From: Cyclobacterium sp.
GTDB lineage: Bacteria; Bacteroidota; Bacteroidia; Cytophagales; Cyclobacteriaceae
NCBI RefSeq assembly: GCF_014762705.1
Contig: NZ_JABURL010000065.1
Location: 1-64,000, forward strand
Reading direction: 5' to 3'
Length of the DNA stretch: 64,000 nt
Positions 9,361-17,883 of the stretch are shown one piece after another (the first letter of the stretch is position 1; each line of letters begins with the position of its first letter). Position numbers and translations under genes: made by a program. Below the pieces are notes generated by a model that searched no databases, was not told the origin of the DNA, and was given only the letters and a program-made list of their open reading frames with translations.

Positions 9361-10521
9361 ATGAAACATTTCCTGAAAGATCTGCACAGAAGAAAATTTG
9401 TAAAGTTATTTGCCTCAGGGACAGCCGGGGCATTCGCCGCCGCTTCGGCTGCTTTTGGAACAGAAAATAGCCCTGATCAAAGGCCTGGCAAAGCAACAGC
9501 CAGGAAAAAGGAGGTATTGATGAAAGTTGGTTGTCAGTCCGGTGGCACTTCTGAAGAGAACCTGGCTTTCAAAGCCCGCCACGGGGTATTCAATATGGAT
9601 GGAGGCATGCCAAAATTCATTGAAGGAAAGGGTTGGGATCTTGAAGATTCCCTTCGGAAAAGGGATGCCTGTGAGAAGTATGGTATCAGTCTGGACGCTT
9701 ACCACCTGCCTTTATCTTCCGCAGGAATTGACCGGGTGATCATTCCCCACATCATGATGGGAAAAAGTCCCGAAAGAGACCATGAAATTGAAATGGTTCA
9801 GCAGATGATTGAGGTTGCAGCCAAAACAGGGGTTAAACTTCTGAATTACAACACCACCATCCTGCCGGTATTACGGACAGGAAGAACCATTGATCCTGCA
9901 AGAGGAAATGCCTCCTATAGCACATGGAATTACGAGGAGGCATTGAACCGCGAACAGCAGCTTACCAAAGCAGGAAGGGCAGATGCGGATGAAGTTTTCG
10001 AAAGAATTACTTATCTTTTGGACAGAATTCTTCCGGTGGCTGAAGAATACCAGGTCAAATTAGGAAACCACATTGCGGATCCACCGGTACCAGATGCATA
10101 CAATGGCATCATGCGGTGGAATAGCCCTGAGGTTTTTGAGGGTATCAAACGTTTTGCCCAGCTATATGATAGTCCATATCATGGATTTAATTTCTGCATA
10201 GGTTCGATTGCAGAAGGTCTTCGGGATCCTAAAAACGAGATTTTCCCTATTATTGATTGGGTAGGTAAACGAAAACAGATTTTCAATATTCATTTGAGAA
10301 ATATTAAGGGGCACTACAATAATTTTCAGGAAGTCTATCCGGATAATGGGGAAATGAATTTCTTTCATGTCATCCGGGCTTTGCGGGATGTGGAATTTGA
10401 TGGTATGGTAATGCCCGACCATGTGCCACAACACGAAGCCGAAGGAGCCGGTTTGCAAGCCTTTGCTTTTGCGTATGGCCATATCATCGGTCTCCTTCAA
10501 GCCGTAAAAGATGAAGCCTGA
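9361..10521 (+). CDS. UxuA-like (mannonate dehydratase family) TIM-barrel protein with Tat-like signal
   Basis: 386 aa. The C-terminal two thirds resemble mannonate dehydratase UxuA: LGNHIADPPVP, GFNFCIGSIAEGL, IFNIHLRNIKG, GEMNFFHVIRAL and VMPDHVPQ contain the His/Asp/Cys positions typical of that family's metal site. The N-terminus carries R10-R11-K-F-V-K followed by a hydrophobic stretch rich in Ala and Gly, which looks like a twin-arginine signal, so the enzyme is probably periplasmic. Classical UxuA is cytoplasmic and converts D-mannonate to 2-keto-3-deoxygluconate; the reaction here may be a related dehydration or epimerisation. It lies 23 nt after the permease and 54 nt before garR. 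The fold is confident, the substrate is not. Confidence 0.82.
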   Translation: MKHFLKDLHRRKFVKLFASGTAGAFAAASAAFGTENSPDQRPGKATARKKEVLMKVGCQSGGTSEENLAFKARHGVFNMDGGMPKFIEGKGWDLEDSLRKRDACEKYGISLDAYHLPLSSAGIDRVIIPHIMMGKSPERDHEIEMVQQMIEVAAKTGVKLLNYNTTILPVLRTGRTIDPARGNASYSTWNYEEALNREQQLTKAGRADADEVFERITYLLDRILPVAEEYQVKLGNHIADPPVPDAYNGIMRWNSPEVFEGIKRFAQLYDSPYHGFNFCIGSIAEGLRDPKNEIFPIIDWVGKRKQIFNIHLRNIKGHYNNFQEVYPDNGEMNFFHVIRALRDVEFDGMVMPDHVPQHEAEGAGLQAFAFAYGHIIGLLQAVKDEA

Positions 10522-10575
10522 AACCAGCTGATCTTAGAATTTTCAATATGTATTATAAATAAAATTTTAATTGTT

Positions 10576-11451
10576 ATGACGAAAGTAGGATTTATAGGTT
10601 TGGGAATCATGGGGAAACCCATGGCTATCAATTTATTGAATGCAGGACATGAGCTAATTGTGCTGGAAACAAACAAGGCAGCAGGGGACTTGACCCATAA
10701 AGGTGCCACTGCATTTTCCACCTGTAAAGAAGTAGCTGAGAATGCGGAAATCATCATTACCATGCTGCCGGATTCTCCGGAAGTAAATGAAGTTGTTTTT
10801 GCTGATCATGGGGTATTGGCAGGCATCAAATCCAAAAGCATTTTTGTTGACATGTCTACCATTGCGCCCTCCACAGCAAGGGAAGTAGCTGAGGCCATGA
10901 AAAAAAAGGGAGTGGAAGCCTTGGATGCACCTGTTTCCGGAGGACAAGTGGGAGCTGAATCAGGAAACCTTTCCATTATGGTAGGTGGAAGCCAGGAAGC
11001 CTATGAAAAGGTAAAACCATTATTTGAGATAATGGGAAAAAGTGCCGTTTTGATAGGCGATGCCGGAGCGGGGCAGATGACCAAAGCTTGTAACCAGATG
11101 ATCGTGGGAATGACCATACAGGCAGTGGCTGAATCATTTACTCTGGCTAAAAAGGCGGGTGTAAACCTGGAAAAGATGAGAGAAGCGCTTTTGGGAGGCT
11201 TTGCCCAAAGCAGGATTCTGGATCTCCATGGGCAACGGATAATAGACCGTAATTTTGATCCCGGCTTTAAAATTAAATTGCACCGCAAGGACATGAATAT
11301 TGCATTGATGGCCGGAAAGGAATTTAAAGTACCTCTATATGGGTCAGCTCTGGTAGCCAGTCATATGGATGCGGTGCTGGCCGCTGGATTGGATGAAAAA
11401 GACCACAGTGCCCTGGCTTTATTGATGGAAAAGCTCAGTGGTCTTGAGTAA
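10576..11451 (+). CDS. garR: 2-hydroxy-3-oxopropionate (tartronate semialdehyde) reductase, GarR type
   Basis: Cytoplasmic NAD(P)H-dependent reductase converting tartronate semialdehyde to D-glycerate, the step after the aldolase. At 291 aa it has the usual length for beta-hydroxyacid dehydrogenases. Motifs: Rossmann GFIGLGIMGKPMA at the N-terminus; the substrate-binding DAPVSGGQVGAESGNLSIMVGG in the middle; the catalytic Lys region GAGQMTKACNQ; and a C-terminal HRKDMNIAL/DHSALA stretch very like E. coli GarR. The GudD homologue follows 36 nt later. A 3-hydroxyisobutyrate dehydrogenase activity would share the fold, but motif similarity and gene context favour GarR. Confidence 0.88.
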   Translation: MTKVGFIGLGIMGKPMAINLLNAGHELIVLETNKAAGDLTHKGATAFSTCKEVAENAEIIITMLPDSPEVNEVVFADHGVLAGIKSKSIFVDMSTIAPSTAREVAEAMKKKGVEALDAPVSGGQVGAESGNLSIMVGGSQEAYEKVKPLFEIMGKSAVLIGDAGAGQMTKACNQMIVGMTIQAVAESFTLAKKAGVNLEKMREALLGGFAQSRILDLHGQRIIDRNFDPGFKIKLHRKDMNIALMAGKEFKVPLYGSALVASHMDAVLAAGLDEKDHSALALLMEKLSGLE

Positions 11452-11487
11452 TAATTTAGTCCATAGCAGCCCAATTTTATTTTACTT

Positions 11488-12801
11488 ATGAAACAAGTTC
11501 ATTCAGCAAAAGGGCCCTTGATCCGCGAAATCCGTATCACCCCTATTGCCATAACAGATCCTCCCTTGCTTAATGCCGCAGGATTACATGCACCATATGC
11601 CTTACGTACCATTGTGGAATTGGAAACAGAAGACGGTATTGTGGGCATCAGTGAAATTCCCGGCAATGAGGCTATTGATGAGGCCTTGCGGGAGGCTTCC
11701 CCTATAATTATCGGAAAAGATGTTTATCAATTGGGTAAAATTCAACAAGAGCTGGAGGCCTGGTTTGGTAAAGACTCCAGTCTTGATCGGGGTGATGCGC
11801 CTTGGGATCAAAGAAAACTGGTCCATATATTTTCAGCATTGGAGGTGGCATGTCTGGATATCATAGGCAAAATTGTTAACCGGCCAGTAGTAGATTTGCT
11901 GGGTGGAAAGATGAGAGATGCTGTCCCGTTTGCGGCTTATCTTTTTTTTAAGTATGAGGGGGCAGGAGGTAAATTAGGCTTTGCAAAGAAGCCCTCAGCT
12001 ACAGGATGGGATGCTGCAAGGCAGGAGAAAGCCATAGATCAGGAAGGGGTTGTTGCACAGGCACGGGCCATGTGTAAAGCCTATGGTTTTCAATCCATCA
12101 AATTAAAGGGAGGGGCTTTTGAACCAGAACTGGAAGTAGCCAGTATGCAGGCCCTTTTCCAGGAATTTGGTGGGGGAGTTCCCCTGAGATTTGATCCAAA
12201 TGCCATTTGGAAACCGGAAACTGGCCTGAAATATGGAAAAATCATGGAACCTATTTTGGAGTACCTGGAAGATCCGGTAAGGGGGCAGGAAAACATGGCC
12301 TGGCTGCGAAAAATGATCCGAACCCCTTTGGCCACCAACATGTGTACTACTTCATTTGATGAAATCCCTTCAAGTATTGCTTTGGGATCCGAGGACATAA
12401 TTCTGAGTGACCACCATTTCTGGGGTGGTTTGAGGGCTTCCATGGAATTATCCAGACTATGTGACACCTTTGGCCGACACCTTTCCATGCATTCCAACAG
12501 TCATCTGGGAATTTCCCTGGCAGCCATGGTCCACCTGGGAGCAGCGCTTCCCCAACTTCCCTACGCCCTGGATACGCATTACCCCTGGCAGTCGGAAGAA
12601 ATCATCAAAGGAGGTGCCATGAAATTCCAGGATGGTGCTGTGGCTGTGCCATCCGGACCGGGACTGGGAGTTGAATTGGATCGTGAGGCCCTGGCAAAAC
12701 TCCATCAGCAATACCTGGATAGTGGTCTTAAAAAGAGGGACGATGAAATTGAAATGAAAAAGGTTCATCCAGATTGGACTTTTCAAAAGATCAGATGGTA
12801 A
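11488..12801 (+). CDS. gudD: Glucarate dehydratase (enolase superfamily, GudD-like)
   Basis: Converts D-glucarate (and often L-idarate) to 5-keto-4-deoxyglucarate in the cytoplasm. At 437 aa it is close to E. coli GudD and similar end to end: the N-terminal GLHAPYALRTIVELETEDG, the catalytic KLK at about residues 205-207, DPN at 236-238, a metal acid at E261-D262, ATNM at 282-285, the SDHHFWG stretch around D308, catalytic His335 in MHSNSH, and the C-terminal ALDTHYPWQ and KPGLGVE-like segment. There is no signal peptide, unlike the two enolase-superfamily paralogues downstream. It completes with the aldolase and GarR a three-step route to glycerate. No glycerate kinase gene is in the window. 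Confidence 0.92.
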   Translation: MKQVHSAKGPLIREIRITPIAITDPPLLNAAGLHAPYALRTIVELETEDGIVGISEIPGNEAIDEALREASPIIIGKDVYQLGKIQQELEAWFGKDSSLDRGDAPWDQRKLVHIFSALEVACLDIIGKIVNRPVVDLLGGKMRDAVPFAAYLFFKYEGAGGKLGFAKKPSATGWDAARQEKAIDQEGVVAQARAMCKAYGFQSIKLKGGAFEPELEVASMQALFQEFGGGVPLRFDPNAIWKPETGLKYGKIMEPILEYLEDPVRGQENMAWLRKMIRTPLATNMCTTSFDEIPSSIALGSEDIILSDHHFWGGLRASMELSRLCDTFGRHLSMHSNSHLGISLAAMVHLGAALPQLPYALDTHYPWQSEEIIKGGAMKFQDGAVAVPSGPGLGVELDREALAKLHQQYLDSGLKKRDDEIEMKKVHPDWTFQKIRW

Positions 12802-12883
12802 TAGAAAACTTTCAATATTTCACAATTTGTATTCTTAATTGAACAAAAGATCTGTTTTTAGGAAAATAGTTAAAAAAAATAAC

Positions 12884-13834
12884 ATGAAGCAAATCGGTAT
12901 CATTTTTCAGCATTTTGTTTTTACAGTATTCTTTTTCCTTATGGTTAATCCGCTGTACGCCCAACAAATCACCAAAGAGGAAATGCTTTTCCTTACCCCC
13001 CTATGGGAAGGAGAACGATTTGAAGACGGCAGGCCAAAAGTACCGGATGATATCATTCAGCGCATGAAGGAAGTAACCCACGACGAGGCCTGGGCAGTCA
13101 TGAAAAATGAAGGATATAAGTACCAATATGCGGAAGGTTGGGAAACCATCCATCCGGATAGCATACTGGTGGGCAGGGCGGTCACGGCTACCTTTATGCC
13201 GGGCAGGCCGGATATACATGATGCCATCGATGAAAGGGGTAAGGCAGCAGGAAAAAAAGGGCAGAATTCCTGGCCCGTAGATGTATTGGTTCAGGGGGAT
13301 GTTTATGTGGCTGACCAGTTTGGTGCCCATGTAGATGGCCCGACGATAGGCGACAATGTGGGAAATGCCATATTTGCCCGTTCGGGAAACGGGATTGTTT
13401 ACGACGGTGCTATCAGGGATATTGTGGGTTTGAGAGAAATAGAAGGATTTACCTCCTTTTTTACCAGTTATCATCCCTCTCACCATAACCAAAGAGGAAA
13501 TTTAAATACCATGCTGATTGGGATCAACCAGCCCACTAAAATACGGCAAGCCACTGTGATGGCCGGAGATGTTGTCCTGGGAAGGGATGGGGCTGTGTCG
13601 TTTATTCCACCTCACCTGGCAGAAAAGGTTGTCGTCACTTCAGAAATTGTAAGGCTGAGGGACATGTTTGGACACGAAAGGCTTCGGGCAGGAGTTTATT
13701 CAGCAGGACAGATCGATACCCGCTGGTCTGATGAAATAGAAAAAGATTTCTCTGGCTGGCTGAATGAACACATCGATGAATTGCCGGTACCCAGGGAGCA
13801 GGTTCAGGAAATTCTAAAAAACCGTACCTGGTAA
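12884..13834 (+). CDS. Secreted RraA-fold protein (HMG/CHA aldolase family), paralogue 1
   Basis: The RraA fold includes 4-hydroxy-4-methyl-2-oxoglutarate aldolases and oxaloacetate decarboxylases; the E. coli RraA regulator is only one branch. Here a signal peptide (MKQIGIIFQHFVF... to about residue 27, ending PLYAQ) points to export. The core has the family's GDVYVAD, TIGDNVGNAIF and YDGAIRD signatures, the last holding the Arg-Asp pair that binds substrate and metal. The start at 12884 is chosen because it gives a clean signal peptide; a TTG 15 codons upstream is less likely. A paralogue lies at 16823-17758. The exported location and the WEGERFEDGRPKVPDD N-terminal block set it apart from classic cytoplasmic RraA. 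The substrate is unknown, likely a keto-acid derived from sugar acids. Confidence 0.82.
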   Translation: MKQIGIIFQHFVFTVFFFLMVNPLYAQQITKEEMLFLTPLWEGERFEDGRPKVPDDIIQRMKEVTHDEAWAVMKNEGYKYQYAEGWETIHPDSILVGRAVTATFMPGRPDIHDAIDERGKAAGKKGQNSWPVDVLVQGDVYVADQFGAHVDGPTIGDNVGNAIFARSGNGIVYDGAIRDIVGLREIEGFTSFFTSYHPSHHNQRGNLNTMLIGINQPTKIRQATVMAGDVVLGRDGAVSFIPPHLAEKVVVTSEIVRLRDMFGHERLRAGVYSAGQIDTRWSDEIEKDFSGWLNEHIDELPVPREQVQEILKNRTW

Positions 13835-13925
13835 AGCTGATTCAATAAATCAAATCTATTTTCTTCATTACCTAAAGGTTTAAACAATTTGTATGAAGAA
13901 TGAATAAACCTCAAAATACACCAAC

Positions 13926-15203
13926 ATGAAAAACAAATTGAATAGAAGGTCCTTTCTTTCCAAGACTACTTTGGCTGGGATTACAGGGGCCGCCTTTCTT
14001 TCCAGTTATGGTTCTGGCCTTTCGGCAGCAGTGGAAAGGATGCCATCAGCTTCCAATCCCTCTGATCTGAAAATCACAGATGTCAAATGTGGTTACGTAA
14101 GGGGGGCTGTTTATGTAAAAGTATATACCAACCAGGATGTTTGGGGCTGCGGGGAGGCTGTGGATGCCATTCATGGTACTTATCACCTGGTCAAAAGATT
14201 GGGCAATCAAATCAAGGGACAAAATCCATTAAACCCCAATAGACTTGCCGAGCAATTGAGAAAAGGGGCTTTTTTTGGTGGGGCTCAGTCAGGCGTTTTC
14301 GTGGCCGTATTGACAGCCATAGAAACAGCCCTTTGGGACATTACCGGAAAAGTATTTAATGTACCCGTGTACCAGTTATTGGGTGGAAAATTTCGGGACA
14401 AAGTCAGGGTTTACTGTGATACAGCCCTATATACAGCTACAAACCCCAGCCCCTCGGACTATGCGGAAGCGGCCAGAGGTGCAGTGGACCGGGGTTATAC
14501 TGCCGTCAAGTTTGATGTGGACGATGGAAGAGATCCAAATAAATATGATCGCTTCAACTGGACAGCAAGTCCCCCGGAGATTGAAAGGATGTATAATGCC
14601 ATTGCTGCGGTCAGGGAGGAAGTTGGGCCTGATATAGATATTTGTGTGGACATGCATGGCAGGTATGACTTTATTACCGGGGTTAAGATGGCCCAAAAGT
14701 ATGAAGATCTTGACCTGATGTGGCTGGAAGAACCTTTACCTGCTGACAATCCTGACCTTTATCAAAAGCTAACCAGCGAAACCTCCACGCCTATTTGTAC
14801 TGGTGAAAACATCTACCTGGCCTATGGATTTGTCAATTTGTTGAACCAGGGCGGGGCAGACATTATCATGCCGGATATTCAGAAAGCCGGAGGATTGGGC
14901 GAAGCCCAGCGAATAGCCAATTTGGCCAATCTGTATTATGTTCCTTTCAGTCCCCATATGGTAGCATCCTTTTTAGGAGCTATGGCCTCCTGTCACGTTT
15001 GTGCTTCTGTTCCCAATTTTCAGATTATGGAATGGCAAATATATATGGATACCGACCAGATGTGGCAGGATATTGTCAGCTATGATGGTCCCAGAACCCA
15101 GGATGGATTTATTAGTCTTTCAGAGAAACCAGGTATAGGGGTGGAGATCAACGAGGAGGGGATGAAGAAATATGCCGTGGAGGGGATCCCCTTTTTTGAA
15201 TAA
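13926..15203 (+). CDS. Exported enolase-superfamily acid sugar dehydratase (mandelate racemase group), Tat signal, paralogue 1
   Basis: 425 aa. It begins with a Tat signal (NRRSFLSK, then a hydrophobic stretch to about residue 35), so it should act in the periplasm already folded with its Mg2+. The mandelate racemase/muconate lactonizing fold follows: capping domain about 47-155, barrel with K195-F-D197, metal ligands D242 (in DMHGR, with H244), E268 (LEEP) and E294 (GEN), and His343 in SPH. The D-x-H arrangement is that of galactonate and mannonate dehydratases. It probably dehydrates an aldonate or uronate-derived acid. It follows RraA paralogue 1 by 91 nt and precedes a second enolase-superfamily gene by 28 nt. 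Substrate is inference. Confidence 0.87.
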   Translation: MKNKLNRRSFLSKTTLAGITGAAFLSSYGSGLSAAVERMPSASNPSDLKITDVKCGYVRGAVYVKVYTNQDVWGCGEAVDAIHGTYHLVKRLGNQIKGQNPLNPNRLAEQLRKGAFFGGAQSGVFVAVLTAIETALWDITGKVFNVPVYQLLGGKFRDKVRVYCDTALYTATNPSPSDYAEAARGAVDRGYTAVKFDVDDGRDPNKYDRFNWTASPPEIERMYNAIAAVREEVGPDIDICVDMHGRYDFITGVKMAQKYEDLDLMWLEEPLPADNPDLYQKLTSETSTPICTGENIYLAYGFVNLLNQGGADIIMPDIQKAGGLGEAQRIANLANLYYVPFSPHMVASFLGAMASCHVCASVPNFQIMEWQIYMDTDQMWQDIVSYDGPRTQDGFISLSEKPGIGVEINEEGMKKYAVEGIPFFE

Positions 15204-15231
15204 GCCTATCAATTAACCAAACCCAGATACC

Positions 15232-16707
15232 ATGAAACCTTATCACAATCCCAAATTCAATGACTTGTTCAAATTACCCGGAAAAAGCAAAGACAAAATA
15301 GAAAAGAAGTCTGAATTGCATCCGAAGCCGGTGCCTTCCCGGAGGGAATTTATGCAAAAAGCAGGACTAGGTGGCCTGACTTTAGGAGCCTTTATGTTCC
15401 AGCCCATAGAAGAAACGCTGGCCCACAGTACACAAAAGGTAAACAGAAATTCAAGCCCCTCCGAGCTGAGGATTACCGATCTCCGTATTGCTGAAGTGGC
15501 AGGGGCCCCCATGCGCTGCCCCATCATCAGAATTGATACCAACCAGGGAATTTATGGTTTGGGTGAAGTCAGGGATGGAGCCAGTGCCAGGTATGCACTC
15601 GTATTAAAAAGCCGCTTATTGGGAGAAAACCCCTGTCAGATTGAAAGGATATTTAAAAGGATCAAATTGTTTGGCAACCACGCCCGGCAGGCTGGTGGTG
15701 TTTGTGCTGTGGAAATGGCCCTTTGGGATTTGGCAGGCAAAGCCTATAATATCCCGGTTTATCAAATGTTGGGCGGGAAGTACAGGGATGAGATACGGCT
15801 TTATTCCGATACTACCCAATCAAAAGACCCGGAGGTTTTTGCGGATCGCCTAAAGGCAAGAATGGATCTGGGCTATACCTTTCTCAAAATGGATTTTGGG
15901 GTACAAATGGTCCGGGACAATGAGGGTTCTGTGGTCAATACCAAAGCATTTGATAAGGGGAATCAATGGGCATCTGAATATGGTAGCTACGGTAGGACCG
16001 CCCATCCTTTTACCGGCGTGCAGCTTACCGACAAAGGTGTGGCAGAGATGGTAGAATATGTGGCGGCGGTAAGAAGAAAGGTGGGATATGACATACCTCT
16101 GGCAGCAGACCACTTTGGCCATTTTGATTATAAGGAATGTATCCGCCTGGGCGAAGCATTGGAGCCCTATCGCCTGGCCTGGCTGGAAGACATGGTACCC
16201 TGGTTTTATACGGAAAAATGGAAGCAAATCACCGATGCCATCAAGACACCTACCTTGACAGGAGAGGATATCTTTTTAAAAGAAGAATTCATAAAATTAA
16301 TAGATGCCAGGGCCATTGACATGATACAACCGGATTTGGCATCTTCAGGAGGTATCCTGGAAACCAAAAAAATAGGCGATTATGCAGAAGAGCAGGGAAT
16401 TCCCATGGCCATGCATTTTGCAGGCACTCCGGTATCCTTTATGGCAAATATCCATTGTGCGGCAGCCACCGAGAATTTTATTTCCCTTGAGCACCACTCA
16501 GTGGATATTCCCTGGTGGGAAGACATGGTAAAAAATATACCCAAGCCCTTGGTTGTAAATGGATTTGCCAAGGTTCCCGAAGGCCCGGGATTAGGAGTTG
16601 AGTTGAATGAGGAGGTAATCAAACAGCACCTGGTAGAAGGGACATCTTATTTTGCTCCTACAGAGGAGTGGAATACCGACCGCTCCAATGACAGGTGGTG
16701 GAGTTGA
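15232..16707 (+). CDS. Exported enolase-superfamily enzyme (mandelate racemase group), Tat signal, paralogue 2
   Basis: 491 aa, longer than its neighbour. The Tat motif SRREFMQK starts at residue 36, after a polar Lys-rich N-terminal region of about 35 residues, which is unusually long for a Tat n-region. The MR/MLE fold follows from about residue 78. Candidate catalytic and metal residues are K219-M-D221, D293 in ADHFGH, E319 in WLED, E345 in GED and His395 in AMHFAG. An insertion around residues 225-260 may cover the active site. There is no ATG just before the RR pair, so the long n-region is the annotated start. Likely a periplasmic acid-sugar dehydratase or racemase acting with its neighbours; the specific reaction is not determinable. 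Confidence 0.85.
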   Translation: MKPYHNPKFNDLFKLPGKSKDKIEKKSELHPKPVPSRREFMQKAGLGGLTLGAFMFQPIEETLAHSTQKVNRNSSPSELRITDLRIAEVAGAPMRCPIIRIDTNQGIYGLGEVRDGASARYALVLKSRLLGENPCQIERIFKRIKLFGNHARQAGGVCAVEMALWDLAGKAYNIPVYQMLGGKYRDEIRLYSDTTQSKDPEVFADRLKARMDLGYTFLKMDFGVQMVRDNEGSVVNTKAFDKGNQWASEYGSYGRTAHPFTGVQLTDKGVAEMVEYVAAVRRKVGYDIPLAADHFGHFDYKECIRLGEALEPYRLAWLEDMVPWFYTEKWKQITDAIKTPTLTGEDIFLKEEFIKLIDARAIDMIQPDLASSGGILETKKIGDYAEEQGIPMAMHFAGTPVSFMANIHCAAATENFISLEHHSVDIPWWEDMVKNIPKPLVVNGFAKVPEGPGLGVELNEEVIKQHLVEGTSYFAPTEEWNTDRSNDRWWS

Positions 16708-16822
16708 AATTTCCGAATCCTAATTAAGAGAATCTGTGACCACTTGGATAAAAGGATGGGGTATGGGTTGCTTTATTAGGTTCTTTTCAAGAAATTGACG
16801 AAAAAAACTATTTAAACCTAAA

Positions 16823-17758
16823 ATGATGATTAGAATAACGCTGGTATCTTTTGTTTTGTGTCTCACTATTACCGGATTGGGATTTTCCCAACAGATTTCC
16901 CCAACTCCGGATCAGATTAGGGCCCTGACTTCATCCTGGGAGGGGGAAAGATTTCCTGATGGGCGTCCAAAAGTCCCGGACGATCTACTGGAAAGACTCA
17001 AGGGGATTTCTATGGAGGAGGCCTGGGGCATCTTGCGGAATAATGGTTACAACAACCAGTTCGAAAATGACTGGATTATCCTAAAGGAAGACGAAGTATT
17101 GACGGGAAGGGCTGTAACAGCCCAATACATGCCGTTCAGGGAAGATGTTAATGAGTTGGTAAAAGAGGTTGGCAAAAAAGAAAACAGGGCCCAATCGGGG
17201 GGAACAAATTCCTGGCCTATAGATGTATTGGTAGATGGCGATGTTTATGTTGCAGATGGATATGGAAAAATCGTGGATGGTACCCTGATAGGTGACAATC
17301 TGGGTAACGCCATTTATGCCAATTCGGGTAATGGAGTAATTTTCAATGGTTCTGTAAGGGATATGGCAGGTCTTAGTAAAATTGACGGGTTCAATGCCTG
17401 GATCAAAGGTCATGACCCTTCTTATATTCAGGAAATGATGCTGACCACCATTAATTATCCCATCCGCATGGGCAGGGCAACTGTTTTGCCCGGAGATGCG
17501 GTTTTGGCCAATAAATGGGGTGTGATTTTTATCCCGGCTTATCTGGTGGCAGACCTGGTTATCAATGCGGAATTTACGGCCCTAAGGGACCAATTCGGCC
17601 ATCAGCGACTCAGGGAGCAAAAGTATACCGCCGGTGAAATAGACAGTCGCTGGAGTGATGCCATCAAAGAGGATTTTTTGAATTGGCTTAACGACAAGCA
17701 GGACCTGCCCATGAGCAGGGAGGAGTTGGATGCCTATCTTAAAGAACGCAATTGGTAA
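16823..17758 (+). CDS. Secreted RraA-fold protein, paralogue 2
   Basis: 311 aa with a signal peptide (MMIRITLVSFVLCLTITGLG, cleavage near FSQQ). It shares with the protein at 12884-13834 the WEGER-DGRPKVPDD N-terminal block, the NSWP-DVLV-GDVYVAD core, the GDNLGNAIYANSGNGV stretch and the C-terminal FGHQRLRE and SRWSDAI segments. In the active-site signature the first Asp is replaced by Asn (FNGSVRD against YDGAIRD), while the Arg-Asp pair remains, so catalysis may persist with altered substrate. It is followed by a strong terminator, marking the end of the transcription unit that includes the two exported enolase-superfamily enzymes. Exported tandem RraA paralogues in one locus suggest successive or parallel keto-acid cleavage outside the cytoplasm (inference). 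Confidence 0.82.
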   Translation: MMIRITLVSFVLCLTITGLGFSQQISPTPDQIRALTSSWEGERFPDGRPKVPDDLLERLKGISMEEAWGILRNNGYNNQFENDWIILKEDEVLTGRAVTAQYMPFREDVNELVKEVGKKENRAQSGGTNSWPIDVLVDGDVYVADGYGKIVDGTLIGDNLGNAIYANSGNGVIFNGSVRDMAGLSKIDGFNAWIKGHDPSYIQEMMLTTINYPIRMGRATVLPGDAVLANKWGVIFIPAYLVADLVINAEFTALRDQFGHQRLREQKYTAGEIDSRWSDAIKEDFLNWLNDKQDLPMSREELDAYLKERNW

Positions 17759-17765
17759 TTAGTAA

Positions 17766-17806
17766 AAATCCCTTTCGGCTCCGGTTGAAAGGGATTTAAT
17801 TTTTTA
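17766..17806 (+). terminator. Rho-independent terminator after the sugar-acid gene block
   Basis: AAATCCCTTTC (17766-17776) pairs perfectly with GAAAGGGATTT (17787-17797) around a 10-nt loop, followed by AATTTTTTATT. The 11-bp stem plus T-run sits 8 nt after the RraA paralogue 2 stop codon, so the long + strand transcript likely ends here and the beta-propeller gene has its own promoter. Confidence 0.85.
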
Positions 17807-17883
17807 TTCCAATCAATCATTTGCGTGACAGGATCTTTGGTATTATATTAATGCTTACCGTTATGAATGATAAACCCAAATTA

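Noticed and set aside
12884-17758. RraA proteins as inhibitors of RNase E
   Set aside because: Both carry export signals and keep the aldolase-type Arg-Asp pair, so an enzymatic role outside the cytoplasm fits better.
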